Of a stretch of 64,000 nucleotides of DNA, positions 1 through 7,929 are shown piece after piece. The stretch comes from SKLM01 sp964514285 (GTDB taxonomy: Bacteria > Chloroflexota > Anaerolineae > B4-G1): assembly GCA_964514285.1 (NCBI GenBank), contig CAZEQC010000007.1, forward strand, positions 20,597-84,596, given 5' to 3'. The position numbers and the translations under genes are program-made. Under the pieces are notes generated by a model. That model saw only the letters and a program-made list of their open reading frames with translations. It was not told the origin of the DNA and searched no databases. Every line of letters starts with the position of its first letter. Within the stretch, counting starts at the first letter, position 1.

Positions 1-936
1 GAAGGAGACCTCGTTGCTGATGTGCGTGATGTCCGGCTCGATCAGCCACGCCTGCACGTCTCGGGCCGGATAGGTGACCCCCTCCCGCTCCATCGTTCTG
101 GCGGTGCCCCGGGTGAGGGCTGTGACTCCGGTCATCATCACTACCGTCATTTTCTCTGGATCGCGATTGGTGTCCCCGTCCGGCAGCAGGGGGAGTGCAT
201 CGGGACGGGTCCCGCTGCCCAGATGGAGGGAGGTCGCCAGCGGATAGCTGTTCAGATCCAGGCTCCGATCCAGAGGGGACATACCCTCGACGCGCAGCAC
301 CTTCCACCGCGGATCCAGGTCGTCGAAAGGGACCACGGCCCAGGCGTCGCGCTCCAACGTCTCGCTCAAGATCCTAGATGCCTCAACGATCTGGACGTCG
401 CCCGCGGGCGGACCCTCCGGCAGGGCCCTCTGAGCTTCAGCGGAGACGAGCAACGGATGTTGGACAAACGGACCGGCCGGTTCCTCCGTCCAGGTGACCG
501 CCAGGTCAGCTGCCGAGACGCCATCCTCTAGCGTGAAAAAGGGAGCCACCAGGGCGTAGACGCGGGTCGCAAAGCGCCGACCAAGGGGGAGATTCTCCAC
601 CTGCACCTGGACGTCGGCGAGCATCGGATCCTCGATCCAGGTGAAGTGCTCTGGATCCTGGTTTACGGCCTCGCGGAACCGGTCGCATACGTCCCCGGGC
701 ACCGAGTCCCCACAGCCTGCCGTCACCGGCCAGGCGGGCGTCGGTGTCGGTGAGGGAATCGGCGTCGGTGTGGATGTCGGCGGGCGCGGCGTGCGGGTGG
801 GGGTCGGCGTGACGTCCGGTTCGGCCACAGCACTGCAAGCCACGAAGAGCGCCGAGATCAAGCCGAGCCCGGCCAGAATCGCCAGCCAGAGTGCGCGGGT
901 GGCCGGTCGCCCGCCTGACGGAGAGAGGGTTGTCAT
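1..936 (-). CDS. CapA-family lipoprotein, partial (C-terminus beyond the left edge)
   Basis: The reverse-strand frame stays open from an ATG at 936 to base 1 (312 residues). The N-terminus has a hydrophobic segment ending in a lipobox (LFVAC, lipid-attachment Cys34), then a Pro/Thr-rich linker (about 42-66) that would hold the domain off the membrane. Near residues 263-312 the stretch TVVMMTGVTALTRGTA, later DITHISNEVSF, matches the start of the CapA/PgsA metallophosphatase-like domain of poly-gamma-glutamate capsule proteins; its catalytic part lies outside the window. It starts 25 nt after the L,D-transpeptidase stop, so the two are probably cotranscribed. The family call is good; a real role in poly-gamma-glutamate synthesis is not shown, because many bacteria without that capsule carry such proteins. 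Confidence 0.75.
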   Translation of the reverse strand, partial: MTTLSPSGGRPATRALWLAILAGLGLISALFVACSAVAEPDVTPTPTRTPRPPTSTPTPIPSPTPTPAWPVTAGCGDSVPGDVCDRFREAVNQDPEHFTWIEDPMLADVQVQVENLPLGRRFATRVYALVAPFFTLEDGVSAADLAVTWTEEPAGPFVQHPLLVSAEAQRALPEGPPAGDVQIVEASRILSETLERDAWAVVPFDDLDPRWKVLRVEGMSPLDRSLDLNSYPLATSLHLGSGTRPDALPLLPDGDTNRDPEKMTVVMMTGVTALTRGTARTMEREGVTYPARDVQAWLIEPDITHISNEVSF

Positions 937-961
937 CAGGGGGTCAGAACGACCTCATCAG

Positions 962-2158
962 CTACTCGAAAGGAGAGCTGTAGTGGGCCCACACCCAGGT
1001 ACTTGGCGATCCCGAGCCGATATAGAGCGTCTCTCGCCCCTCCGGCATGGGCGGATCAGCCCAATGGTAGAACCACTCAGCATCGCGAGGCGCCAAGTTC
1101 ACACAACCGTGGCTGCGGAGGAAGCCAAAAGCATTGTGCCAGAAAGCGGCGTGGATCGAGTACCCACCATGGAAATACAGCGTCCAGGGGACGTCCTCGA
1201 TGTAGTACCACGCCGGGCTCCCATCCTCCACGTCCGGGTTGCTCATCTTGCCCTCAAGCACCTTATAGTGGACGCGATACAGTCCCGTTGGGGTGGCCGT
1301 GGCTGTCCTGCCGCCTGAGATCAACGAGGCATAGACCATGCGGGTGCCTTCGTAGGCGGCGATGGTCTGCTCGAAGAGATCGATCTCGATCCACTTCTCA
1401 CCTGGGCCGACCTCGGGCGGCGGCGGATCGACGTCTACCCGCGAAACAGAGCTCTGCTCCACCCACTGATCGTGCCCAACCAGATACCAGAGCTGATCGC
1501 CCCCCCGACGCTCCTCGGCGAAAAGGGTCACTCTCTGATAGCGCTGGAGGGGCGGCACAGACCCGTTCACCGCTCCCTGAGGCACCACCGAAGGCTCCGT
1601 CCAGCGGTTGATCCAGGCGAAAGGATGCTGGGGCTGCTCCTGGAGATAGACGCCCTGGAACTTCGAGGGGCTGGCAAAACCGAGCGCATCGGCAGGGACG
1701 AACTCCTCCTTGTTGATCTGATACCATCGCTGCCCCTCGAACTCGACCAACCCGTCGACGCTGACCCACCAGTCGCCGGAGAGCATCGTACGCACAGGAG
1801 GCAATCCCTGCGCGGCCTCCATCGGATGACGATAGACGTTCAACGGCAGCGTATTGACGTGCGCGTAGGTATGCGGCAACAGATCATCGTCCTCGTCCAC
1901 GGGAAGCTCCTGAGCTGGCAGCTCGGGGAGTTGATCCGGCAGCCTGATAGAGGCGATGCGATACTCGGTCGTGCCGGGACCGTGCGAAGGACACAGGGGG
2001 CGGTCCTGCCAGATGACGGTGGGGACGCAGACGTAACGGGCGTAGGCAGCGTGTTTCGGCGTTCCCGGATCATGAGCCGTGGAAGCTGCGACAGGCTGGG
2101 CCCTGAGCGCCAATAAGAAGACCAACAGGATGAGAGCGATGACTAGGGAGCGCCGCAT
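962..2158 (-). CDS. Exported L,D-transpeptidase (YkuD domain)
   Basis: Predicted 398-residue peptidoglycan-modifying enzyme acting outside the membrane. The first 25 residues form a signal peptide (MRRSLV, a Leu-rich core, then a small-residue cleavage region). The C-terminal YkuD domain contains the catalytic signature SHGCVNL with the nucleophilic Cys near residue 352 and an upstream His (YSIHAAFWHN). The middle resembles SH3-like or repeat modules seen in Chloroflexota L,D-transpeptidases. I chose the ATG at 2158 because GGAG lies 7-8 nt upstream and the signal peptide then starts correctly; an in-frame GTG at 2191 has no ribosome site. Such enzymes make 3-3 cross-links or anchor proteins; which one applies here is unknown. 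Confidence 0.88.
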   Translation of the reverse strand: MRRSLVIALILLVFLLALRAQPVAASTAHDPGTPKHAAYARYVCVPTVIWQDRPLCPSHGPGTTEYRIASIRLPDQLPELPAQELPVDEDDDLLPHTYAHVNTLPLNVYRHPMEAAQGLPPVRTMLSGDWWVSVDGLVEFEGQRWYQINKEEFVPADALGFASPSKFQGVYLQEQPQHPFAWINRWTEPSVVPQGAVNGSVPPLQRYQRVTLFAEERRGGDQLWYLVGHDQWVEQSSVSRVDVDPPPPEVGPGEKWIEIDLFEQTIAAYEGTRMVYASLISGGRTATATPTGLYRVHYKVLEGKMSNPDVEDGSPAWYYIEDVPWTLYFHGGYSIHAAFWHNAFGFLRSHGCVNLAPRDAEWFYHWADPPMPEGRETLYIGSGSPSTWVWAHYSSPFE

Positions 2159-2210
2159 GCCGATTCTCCGTAACACAAGTCCAATGATCACACGATTCCA
2201 ATGAGGACGT

Positions 2211-2239
2211 ATCTTACCACGATTTCTATCTGGCGTCTA
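2211..2239 (-). promoter_or_regulatory. Probable promoter of the L,D-transpeptidase gene
   Basis: On the reverse strand TAGACG (2239-2234) and TAAGAT (2216-2211) are separated by 17 bp. Transcription would start near 2204, leaving a leader of about 45 nt before the ATG at 2158. Confidence 0.4.
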
Positions 2240-2250
2240 GATGCGCTCCG

Positions 2251-3522
2251 CTATCCGCCGTGAAGCTTACGTTCCAAACGCGACAGACGATGGCGCAGCG
2301 TGTCCAACGCGTCGTCGCGACGCATACCCTCACGCCAGCCCTCAACGTCCCTCAACGCCGCTCTCGTCCAGGCTGCCGCCCGCCTCAAATCTTCCACGTA
2401 CCACTCAAAGTACTTCGCCAACTCAACGTGGGCCAGGACACCGGTCATCTCCTGACTCGATTCGAGGGCCAGCTGCTGCCAGAAGGCGAAAGCCTCACGG
2501 CGCCGCTCGTCCCGTTTGAGGAGATAGGCCAGGTCACGCAGCGCTCGGGTGCGCAGCTTCGAACCACGATCCCGAGCGAGCTGAATGGCCCTACGATAAG
2601 CCCTCTCGGCGTCTGCTTCCCTCTCCTCATCGGCGTACCAACGCCCCAAAGCGTAGAACTCCGCCCCACCCAACCTTCGGTCTCCACCGCTTCCCTCGCT
2701 CTGCCAGGGATCCCCATAAGTGCGACAGAGACGTGCGGCCAGCGTCACCATGCTCAGGATATCGATCTTGTTGTGGTAGAGCACGCGCTCCATATCGCGA
2801 GCGTCGCCGGTCCGCAGATAGTTGCGATAGAGAAAGGGGATGACACCACTCGGGACGTCGGCCTGTTGGCGGCACACGCCCAGCACCTTCCGCTCCAGAG
2901 AGGTGAGAGCACAGGACGAGAGCGCATAACGCCACAACCGCCGCGCCGGATGGAGAAGATCGACGTGGACCTTCTCCCGCAACGGCGGCGGCGTGCGTGC
3001 CAGGATGAAGCGGTTCTCAATAATAGGCACGTCAAAGGCCCGACCGTTGAAGGAGACCAAGGCCTCGAACGCAGGGAAACGCTCCATCAACGCCTCCACC
3101 ATCGCTGGCTCGTCGCCCGGATCCCGAAGGAAATACTGCTCCAATCGGAACTGCTCCTCCTCAAAGAAGCCCAAGCCGACGACGAAGGCCATCGTCCCCG
3201 TGCCACCGGAAAGCCCCGTCGTCTCTGTGTCGAGGAAACAGACGCGCCGCAGGTCTACGTCGCCCACCCGCTCGTCCCGCTCCACCTGAGCGACCGACTG
3301 AGGAGACAGCTCGAGGAACGACGAAAGAGGCAGATCGCCGTGGGCGTGATGGAGAGGGTAGGAGGCCTCGGCGACGAAGCATTGGCCGCGAGCCGTGGTA
3401 TGGAAGCGACCTGTGACCAGATCCTCGATAGCAGTGGAAGGGCGCGACGCCTGGGCCTGCAGCTTCCGGACCCCTTTCACCACACCGAGCTCACGCAGCC
3501 GGCGTCTCAGATCCTCACGCAT
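2251..3522 (-). CDS. mrfB: YprB/MrfB-type RNase H-fold exonuclease
   Basis: 423 residues. A DEDD-type 3'-5' exonuclease fold is visible: FLDTETTGLSGG (first acidic pair near residues 98-100), LVSFNGRAFDVPIIENRF (third motif) and HNKIDILSMVTL (last motif). The C-terminal third is alpha-helical and TPR-like (ALGRWYADEEREADAERAY). This matches B. subtilis YprB, renamed MrfB, which works with the helicase MrfA in a nucleotide-excision-type repair of mitomycin C damage independent of UvrABC. The mrfA homologue lies 1.5 kb away on the other strand behind a shared promoter. Start is ATG 3522; an adjoining GTG at 3525 would add one residue. It is the last gene of the leftward HAD-ogt-mrfB group. Confidence 0.85.
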   Translation of the reverse strand: MREDLRRRLRELGVVKGVRKLQAQASRPSTAIEDLVTGRFHTTARGQCFVAEASYPLHHAHGDLPLSSFLELSPQSVAQVERDERVGDVDLRRVCFLDTETTGLSGGTGTMAFVVGLGFFEEEQFRLEQYFLRDPGDEPAMVEALMERFPAFEALVSFNGRAFDVPIIENRFILARTPPPLREKVHVDLLHPARRLWRYALSSCALTSLERKVLGVCRQQADVPSGVIPFLYRNYLRTGDARDMERVLYHNKIDILSMVTLAARLCRTYGDPWQSEGSGGDRRLGGAEFYALGRWYADEEREADAERAYRRAIQLARDRGSKLRTRALRDLAYLLKRDERRREAFAFWQQLALESSQEMTGVLAHVELAKYFEWYVEDLRRAAAWTRAALRDVEGWREGMRRDDALDTLRHRLSRLERKLHGG

Positions 3523-3643
3523 CACCTAACCCGCACCGTCTACCCCCTCCGGGGGCTTGGGTCGCCCTGCCGAGAGAACGGCCAAGACGCCAGCGAGCAA
3601 GAGAAGGAAACCCTCCAGACCTGCAGCCGCACGGGCCTGGGCG

Positions 3644-4156
3644 CTACAGTGGATAGGCGCCCTCCAGACGCAGCAGCATCTCCTTCAGGTCCAGGCCGGA
3701 CCCAAACCCCGTCAGGGCCCCGCCGGCCCCGATCACCCTGTGACAGGGTATCACGATGGGCAGCGGGTTGGCCCCTACCGCCCTCCCCACAGCTCGAGAG
3801 GCCTTGGGTTTCCCGACCAGCTGTGCGATGTCGCCATACGTGGCCGTGGCTCCGTAGGGGATGCGCACCACCTGGCTCCAGACCGCCTTCTGGAAGGACG
3901 TGCCACGCACATCCAGCGGCATGTCGAAAGCCCGTCGAGAGCCGGAGAAGTACTCTTGCAGCTGCGACGTGGCGAACGCGATGGCCTCCGGCTCCTCGCG
4001 CGGCTCGCGCAGGCCGACGTGCTCCGAAAGCCAACCGAAGAAAGCGTCGGATCGCCCCCTTCCCAAGGAGACCTTACACAACCCCACCTGGGTCGACGCC
4101 ACCCAAACCGTACCGATACGAGATTCCAATCGAGCGTAAGCGATCTCTTCCATCAT
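3644..4156 (-). CDS. ogt: Methylated-DNA--protein-cysteine S-methyltransferase
   Basis: 170 residues, usual for Ogt. It carries the acceptor-cysteine motif IPCHRVIGAGG and the helix-turn-helix part (FQKAVWSQVVRIPYGATATYGDIA). It removes O6-alkyl groups from guanine by suicidal transfer to the Cys. There is no Ada-type N-terminal domain, so it should not act as a transcription regulator. It lies 121 nt before mrfB and 93 nt after the HAD phosphatase, on the same strand, which makes it part of a compact repair group with mrfA and mrfB. Confidence 0.93.
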   Translation of the reverse strand: MMEEIAYARLESRIGTVWVASTQVGLCKVSLGRGRSDAFFGWLSEHVGLREPREEPEAIAFATSQLQEYFSGSRRAFDMPLDVRGTSFQKAVWSQVVRIPYGATATYGDIAQLVGKPKASRAVGRAVGANPLPIVIPCHRVIGAGGALTGFGSGLDLKEMLLRLEGAYPL

Positions 4157-4249
4157 CTATCCCTCCAACCATCCTTCCATCCCTAGCTATTCGGCTCGGG
4201 TCCAGCCGCTAGTCAGCGGCAGGCTGAAGGATGGGCTCTATTCCCTGGC

Positions 4250-4930
4250 CTAAAGAAGCGACCTCAGATCCGCGACGTCCTCCAGCACGACATCTGCCCT
4301 GGCGCGCTCCAATTCCCTTCGCTCACCAAAGCCACAGGTGACCGCTACGGCCTTGGCTCCAGCCCTACGGGCGCTCTTGACGTCCACCGTCGTGTCGCCA
4401 ACCATAACGCACCGCTCCACAGGAACACCCAGCCGTTCTGCCGCCCGGTGGATGGGAGCAGGGTGGGGTTTCAGCCGCCAAGTGTCCTCCCTCGTCACCA
4501 CAACCGTGAAGACGTCACAAAAACTATGCTGAGCCAGAAAGGCTTCGGCGTCCTTCCGACCTCGTGTCGTGACGATGGCTAGCAGGTAGCACTCCCAGAG
4601 ATCATCCAGCATAGCTCTGGCGTCCTCCATCAACCGGTAGTCCGGCTCCTTGGCAGCACCACGCAGACTGCATAGCCAGTGCCAAATCCCCAGCAGAGGA
4701 GCGTCGAGCCCCAGCGCATCCAGAACTGTCATCAACCCGTTGGCCGGTGTCTCGGCGGCCATCACCAACCGACGCGCAACGCGATAGAGCCGAGGCCGCC
4801 CCAGGCGCTGAAGTCGAAGCGCCAGGTTTTCCACCATCTGATCGTCCGTATCCATCAACGTCCCGTCCAGATCGAACAACACGGCGTCAATGGCGGACGG
4901 ATTGAGAGCGACTTCGCTCGGGTCACCCAT
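4250..4930 (-). CDS. HAD-superfamily phosphatase (PGP-like)
   Basis: 226 residues with the four HAD motifs: DLDGTLMDTD (nucleophile and acid Asp), IVTTRG (Thr in motif II), KPHPAPIH (Lys) and MVGDTTVDVKSARRAG (final Asp pair). A helical cap lies between motifs I and II, as in phosphoglycolate phosphatases. In a repair neighbourhood a plausible role is removal of 3'-phosphoglycolate-derived or other damaged sugar phosphates, but the substrate cannot be read from sequence. I chose ATG 4930 over ATG 4948 because 4948 lies inside the palindromic promoter; with 4930 the transcript would be leaderless or nearly so. Confidence 0.82.
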   Translation of the reverse strand: MGDPSEVALNPSAIDAVLFDLDGTLMDTDDQMVENLALRLQRLGRPRLYRVARRLVMAAETPANGLMTVLDALGLDAPLLGIWHWLCSLRGAAKEPDYRLMEDARAMLDDLWECYLLAIVTTRGRKDAEAFLAQHSFCDVFTVVVTREDTWRLKPHPAPIHRAAERLGVPVERCVMVGDTTVDVKSARRAGAKAVAVTCGFGERRELERARADVVLEDVADLRSLL

Positions 4931-4936
4931 AGTGTA

Positions 4937-4979
4937 GGGACTATACATTGACAGTCGACGACTGTCAATGTATAGTCCC
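4937..4979. promoter_or_regulatory. Perfect 43-bp palindrome forming a symmetric divergent promoter
   Basis: Arms 4937-4956 and 4960-4979 are exact reverse complements around the spacer GAC. Because of the symmetry each strand reads a TTGACA box, 17 bp, then TATAGT. Rightward the boxes are 4948-4953 and 4971-4976; leftward 4968-4963 and 4945-4940. The two promoters overlap and share one spacer, so RNA polymerase can occupy only one direction at a time. Starts about 7-8 nt beyond the -10 boxes fall on or next to the ATG of mrfA (4984) and that of the HAD gene (4930), which predicts leaderless mRNAs. The palindrome could also be a repressor operator. Confidence 0.85.
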
Positions 4980-4983
4980 TGCG

Positions 4984-7560
4984 ATGACTCTCAGCGACGT
5001 TCTAGACGCCCTGCGACAAGATGCCTCCTTTATGCGCTGCGTGACCGCCTGGGAACGCGTTCCAGCTCGGCGAGCACGCACCACACGCTGGCCGAGAGCC
5101 CTCGACCCGCGGCTCGTGGCTACCATCCAGCGTATGGGGATCGAACAGCCGTACGTCCATCAGGCCAAGGCGATGGAGACCGTGCTGACCGGCGAGCACG
5201 TCGTCCTCTCCACGTCCACCGCATCCGGGAAGACGCTGGCCTACAACGGTCCCGTCCTCAACACGCTGCTGAACGATCCTGAGGCCTGCGCGCTCTACCT
5301 CTTCCCCACCAAGGCGTTGGCCCACGACCAGATCGCCAAGCTGAAATCGCTGGTCGCCGGTCTCCAGGACCAGTCCTCGACGATCAAAGCGCCCATCGCC
5401 GTGCGTCCCTACGACGGCGATACGCCATCGTCCCACCGCTCAAAGATCCGCAACGAGGTCCGTCTACTGGTCAGCAATCCCGACATGCTCCACGTCGGTA
5501 TCCTACCCCATCACACCCGCTGGATGCGCCTCCTGAGCAACCTGCGCTACGTAGTGCTCGACGAGATCCACACCTACCGAGGCGTCTTCGGCGGACACGT
5601 GGCTAACGTGCTGCGACGCCTGCAGCGTATCTGTCGCTTCTACGGCGCCGACCCGCGATTCATCTGCGCCTCCGCTACCATCGCCAATCCACAGGATCTG
5701 GCGGAACGGCTCATTGAGGCCCCGGTCACGCTGGTGAAAGACGACGGCGCACCACGGGGGGAGAAGCACGTCATCTTCTACAACCCTCCGCTGGTCGACG
5801 AAAAGCTGGGCATCCGCCGCAGCGCCACGCTGGCCTCGAAGGACGTAGCGGCGACCTTCCTGGAGGCCGACGTACAGACGATCGTCTTCGCCCGAGCCCG
5901 ACTGACCACCGAGGTCCTGTTAGGCTATCTGCGGGACGCCGTCATCATCGCCGGCGGCGATCGCCAAGCCGTGCAGGGCTATCGCGGCGGCTACCTCCCG
6001 AACGAGCGCCGTGCCATCGAGCGCGGCCTTCGAGATGGCGAGATTCGAGGCGTCGTAGCGACCAACGCTCTCGAGCTCGGCGTCGACATCGGTCAACTCA
6101 GCGCATGCGTGATGACGGGCTACCCGGGCACCATTGCCAGTGCATGGCAGCAAGCCGGGCGCGCCGGAAGGCGGGCGGGGCTCTCCAGCGCGATCGTGAT
6201 CGCCAGCGCCCTGCCGCTCGACCAGTACGTGATCAACCATCCCGAGACCTTCTTCGGCCAGCCGGTGGAACACGCTCTGCTGGATCCCAACAACCTGGCG
6301 GTGCTGACCAACCATCTGGCCTGCGCCGCCTTCGAGCTCCCTTTCGAGCCCGGCGAGTCGTTCGGACGCTTCGAGGACGCTGAGGAGATCCTGGACGCCC
6401 TAGCCGATGAGGGCCTTCTTCACGGTTACGACGGCCATTATGCGTGGATTGGCGAGGGCTACCCGGCGGCGGGTCTCTCGCTTCGTACCAGTTCGCCAGA
6501 CAACATCGTCATTCAAGCCGTGGCTGGAGAACAGGACGGAAAACCCTCCGTGATCGGCGAGATGGACCGGCCTAGCGCCCCGAAGCTGATCCACGAGGGT
6601 GCGGTCTATCTACACAGCGGCGAGACCTACGCCGTCGAGGCCTTGGACTGGGACGAGGGTCTGGCCCGGGTACGCCCAGCCGAGCTAGACTACTACACCC
6701 GCGCCAGCTCGACGACGGAGGTCGAGGTGCTAGACGTGCTGCGCTCGACGGGAACAGAGAGCGAGGCGCCGAGCGAAGGACGATCGAGAAGGCTACACGG
6801 TTACGGGGAGATCCTGGTCACGACTCAGGCGACGGGCTACCGACGCATCAAGCGCTACACCCACGAGGTGCTGAGCTGGGCTCCCATTGACCTGCCGAAG
6901 CAGAGCATGCACACCATCGGAACCTGGCTCGCGATCTCCGAGGAACTCGCGGAGGAACTGCGAGAGGCTGGTGTCCTCAAGCCCAAGATCGACTATGGAC
7001 CTAACTGGCAGGCTCAGCGGGACGCGGCCCGTGCTCGCGACGGGTACCGCTGCCGCCGCTGCGGCGCGCCGGAGCAGGATAAGCGACAGCACGACGTCCA
7101 CCATCTGACGCCCTTCCGAGCCTTCGGATATCTACCGGGGGAGAACGACGTCTACAAGCTCGCCAACCAGCTGGATAACCTGATCACCCTCTGCCCCCGC
7201 TGCCACCGCCGCGCCGAGCGAGCGCGCGGCACGCGGGGCGCGCTGGGCGGCCTGGCCTATCTGCTGCGCAACCTGGCACCGCTTCACCTGATGTGCGCCC
7301 CCGGGGACCTGGGCTCGGCGGTGCAGGCGCGGGCCCCAGATACGGGGTTGCCAACAGTGACGCTCTACGACAGCGTGCCGGGCGGCGCCGGCCTGAGCGC
7401 TCAGCTCTACGAGATCCGCGAGGAACTGTTGGAGGCAGCTCTGGAGCGGGTCCAGGACTGTCGATGCACCGCCGGCTGCCCGGCCTGTGTGGGCCCGGCT
7501 GGGGACGTCGAGCCCGACGCCAAGGCGCTGACCGAACGCCTGCTGAAGGCTATGACATAG
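4984..7560 (+). CDS. mrfA: MrfA/YprA-type DEAD/DEAH helicase with an inserted HNH nuclease domain
   Basis: 858 residues. Superfamily 2 helicase core: Walker A STASGKT (near 76-82), Walker B VLDEIHTYRG, ICASATI, then the second RecA domain ending QQAGRAGRR. The C-terminal DUF1998/MZB region holds the zinc-type cysteines CRCTAGCPAC expected for MrfA. Unusually, an HNH domain sits inside that region (about 678-744): YRCRRCG, then HDVHHLTPF, then NLITLCPRCHRRAE, giving two CxxC zinc pairs, the HH catalytic pair and the closing Asn/His. B. subtilis MrfA, as I know it, has no such domain. Start ATG 4984 is at the predicted transcription start; an upstream ATG at 4948 lies inside the promoter. Confidence 0.88.
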   Translation: MTLSDVLDALRQDASFMRCVTAWERVPARRARTTRWPRALDPRLVATIQRMGIEQPYVHQAKAMETVLTGEHVVLSTSTASGKTLAYNGPVLNTLLNDPEACALYLFPTKALAHDQIAKLKSLVAGLQDQSSTIKAPIAVRPYDGDTPSSHRSKIRNEVRLLVSNPDMLHVGILPHHTRWMRLLSNLRYVVLDEIHTYRGVFGGHVANVLRRLQRICRFYGADPRFICASATIANPQDLAERLIEAPVTLVKDDGAPRGEKHVIFYNPPLVDEKLGIRRSATLASKDVAATFLEADVQTIVFARARLTTEVLLGYLRDAVIIAGGDRQAVQGYRGGYLPNERRAIERGLRDGEIRGVVATNALELGVDIGQLSACVMTGYPGTIASAWQQAGRAGRRAGLSSAIVIASALPLDQYVINHPETFFGQPVEHALLDPNNLAVLTNHLACAAFELPFEPGESFGRFEDAEEILDALADEGLLHGYDGHYAWIGEGYPAAGLSLRTSSPDNIVIQAVAGEQDGKPSVIGEMDRPSAPKLIHEGAVYLHSGETYAVEALDWDEGLARVRPAELDYYTRASSTTEVEVLDVLRSTGTESEAPSEGRSRRLHGYGEILVTTQATGYRRIKRYTHEVLSWAPIDLPKQSMHTIGTWLAISEELAEELREAGVLKPKIDYGPNWQAQRDAARARDGYRCRRCGAPEQDKRQHDVHHLTPFRAFGYLPGENDVYKLANQLDNLITLCPRCHRRAERARGTRGALGGLAYLLRNLAPLHLMCAPGDLGSAVQARAPDTGLPTVTLYDSVPGGAGLSAQLYEIREELLEAALERVQDCRCTAGCPACVGPAGDVEPDAKALTERLLKAMT

Positions 7561-7929
7561 GCAACCCGCCCTCCCACCTGCTGGGACACAACTCCGGCAT
7601 CTCAGCAGCTTGATGTCGACTCCGAAATCGCTATAATTGCGATAGTTATGATGATCTGACGGCCATTGTTCACCTTGTGCTCCTAGCGGATCCGTGATCC
7701 GAGATAGTGGGCGCGAAATCGCCGGATCATGGGCGGGAGGCCGCCAGGCGGGAGGCAGAGCAGTTTGGCTTGGGCATCCGAACCGTGCATGAAACAACCA
7801 TAGGATAGTTCGTAACCTTCCCAATAGTGAGGCCGGGCCTGGCCAGCGGGGCAGTCGGTAAACGGCGTACGCTGTCCCGCAGGCGACCGTCTGACTAATC
7901 GTAGACGTCACAGAGAATAGGAGAAACCC
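7561..7929 (+). other. Intergenic leader region before the ornithine cyclodeaminase operon
   Basis: 369 bases with no gene I can support. A promoter lies at 7610-7637. The predicted transcript then has a leader of about 285 nt with several successive short hairpins: GGATC/GATCC near 7687-7699, GGCG/CGCC near 7710-7723, a GC-rich one near 7733-7746, a GGCC-rich one near 7832-7846 and CGTCT/AGACG near 7889-7909. I do not recognise a known riboswitch. Confidence 0.4.
7610..7637 (+). promoter_or_regulatory. Promoter of the ornithine cyclodeaminase-MttB-racemase operon
   Basis: TTGATG (7610-7615), 16 bp, TATAAT (7632-7637). The predicted start near 7644 leaves about 285 nt of untranslated leader. 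Confidence 0.55.

Noticed and set aside
2260..4212. Long forward reading frame (650 codons) across mrfB and ogt
   Set aside because: It lies opposite two clear genes with conserved catalytic motifs, and its product is Arg/Pro/Leu-rich without any family features. It is a by-product of GC-rich codon use.
7132..7911. Reverse frame of 259 codons after mrfA
   Set aside because: It is largely antisense to the end of mrfA and has a biased composition without motifs.
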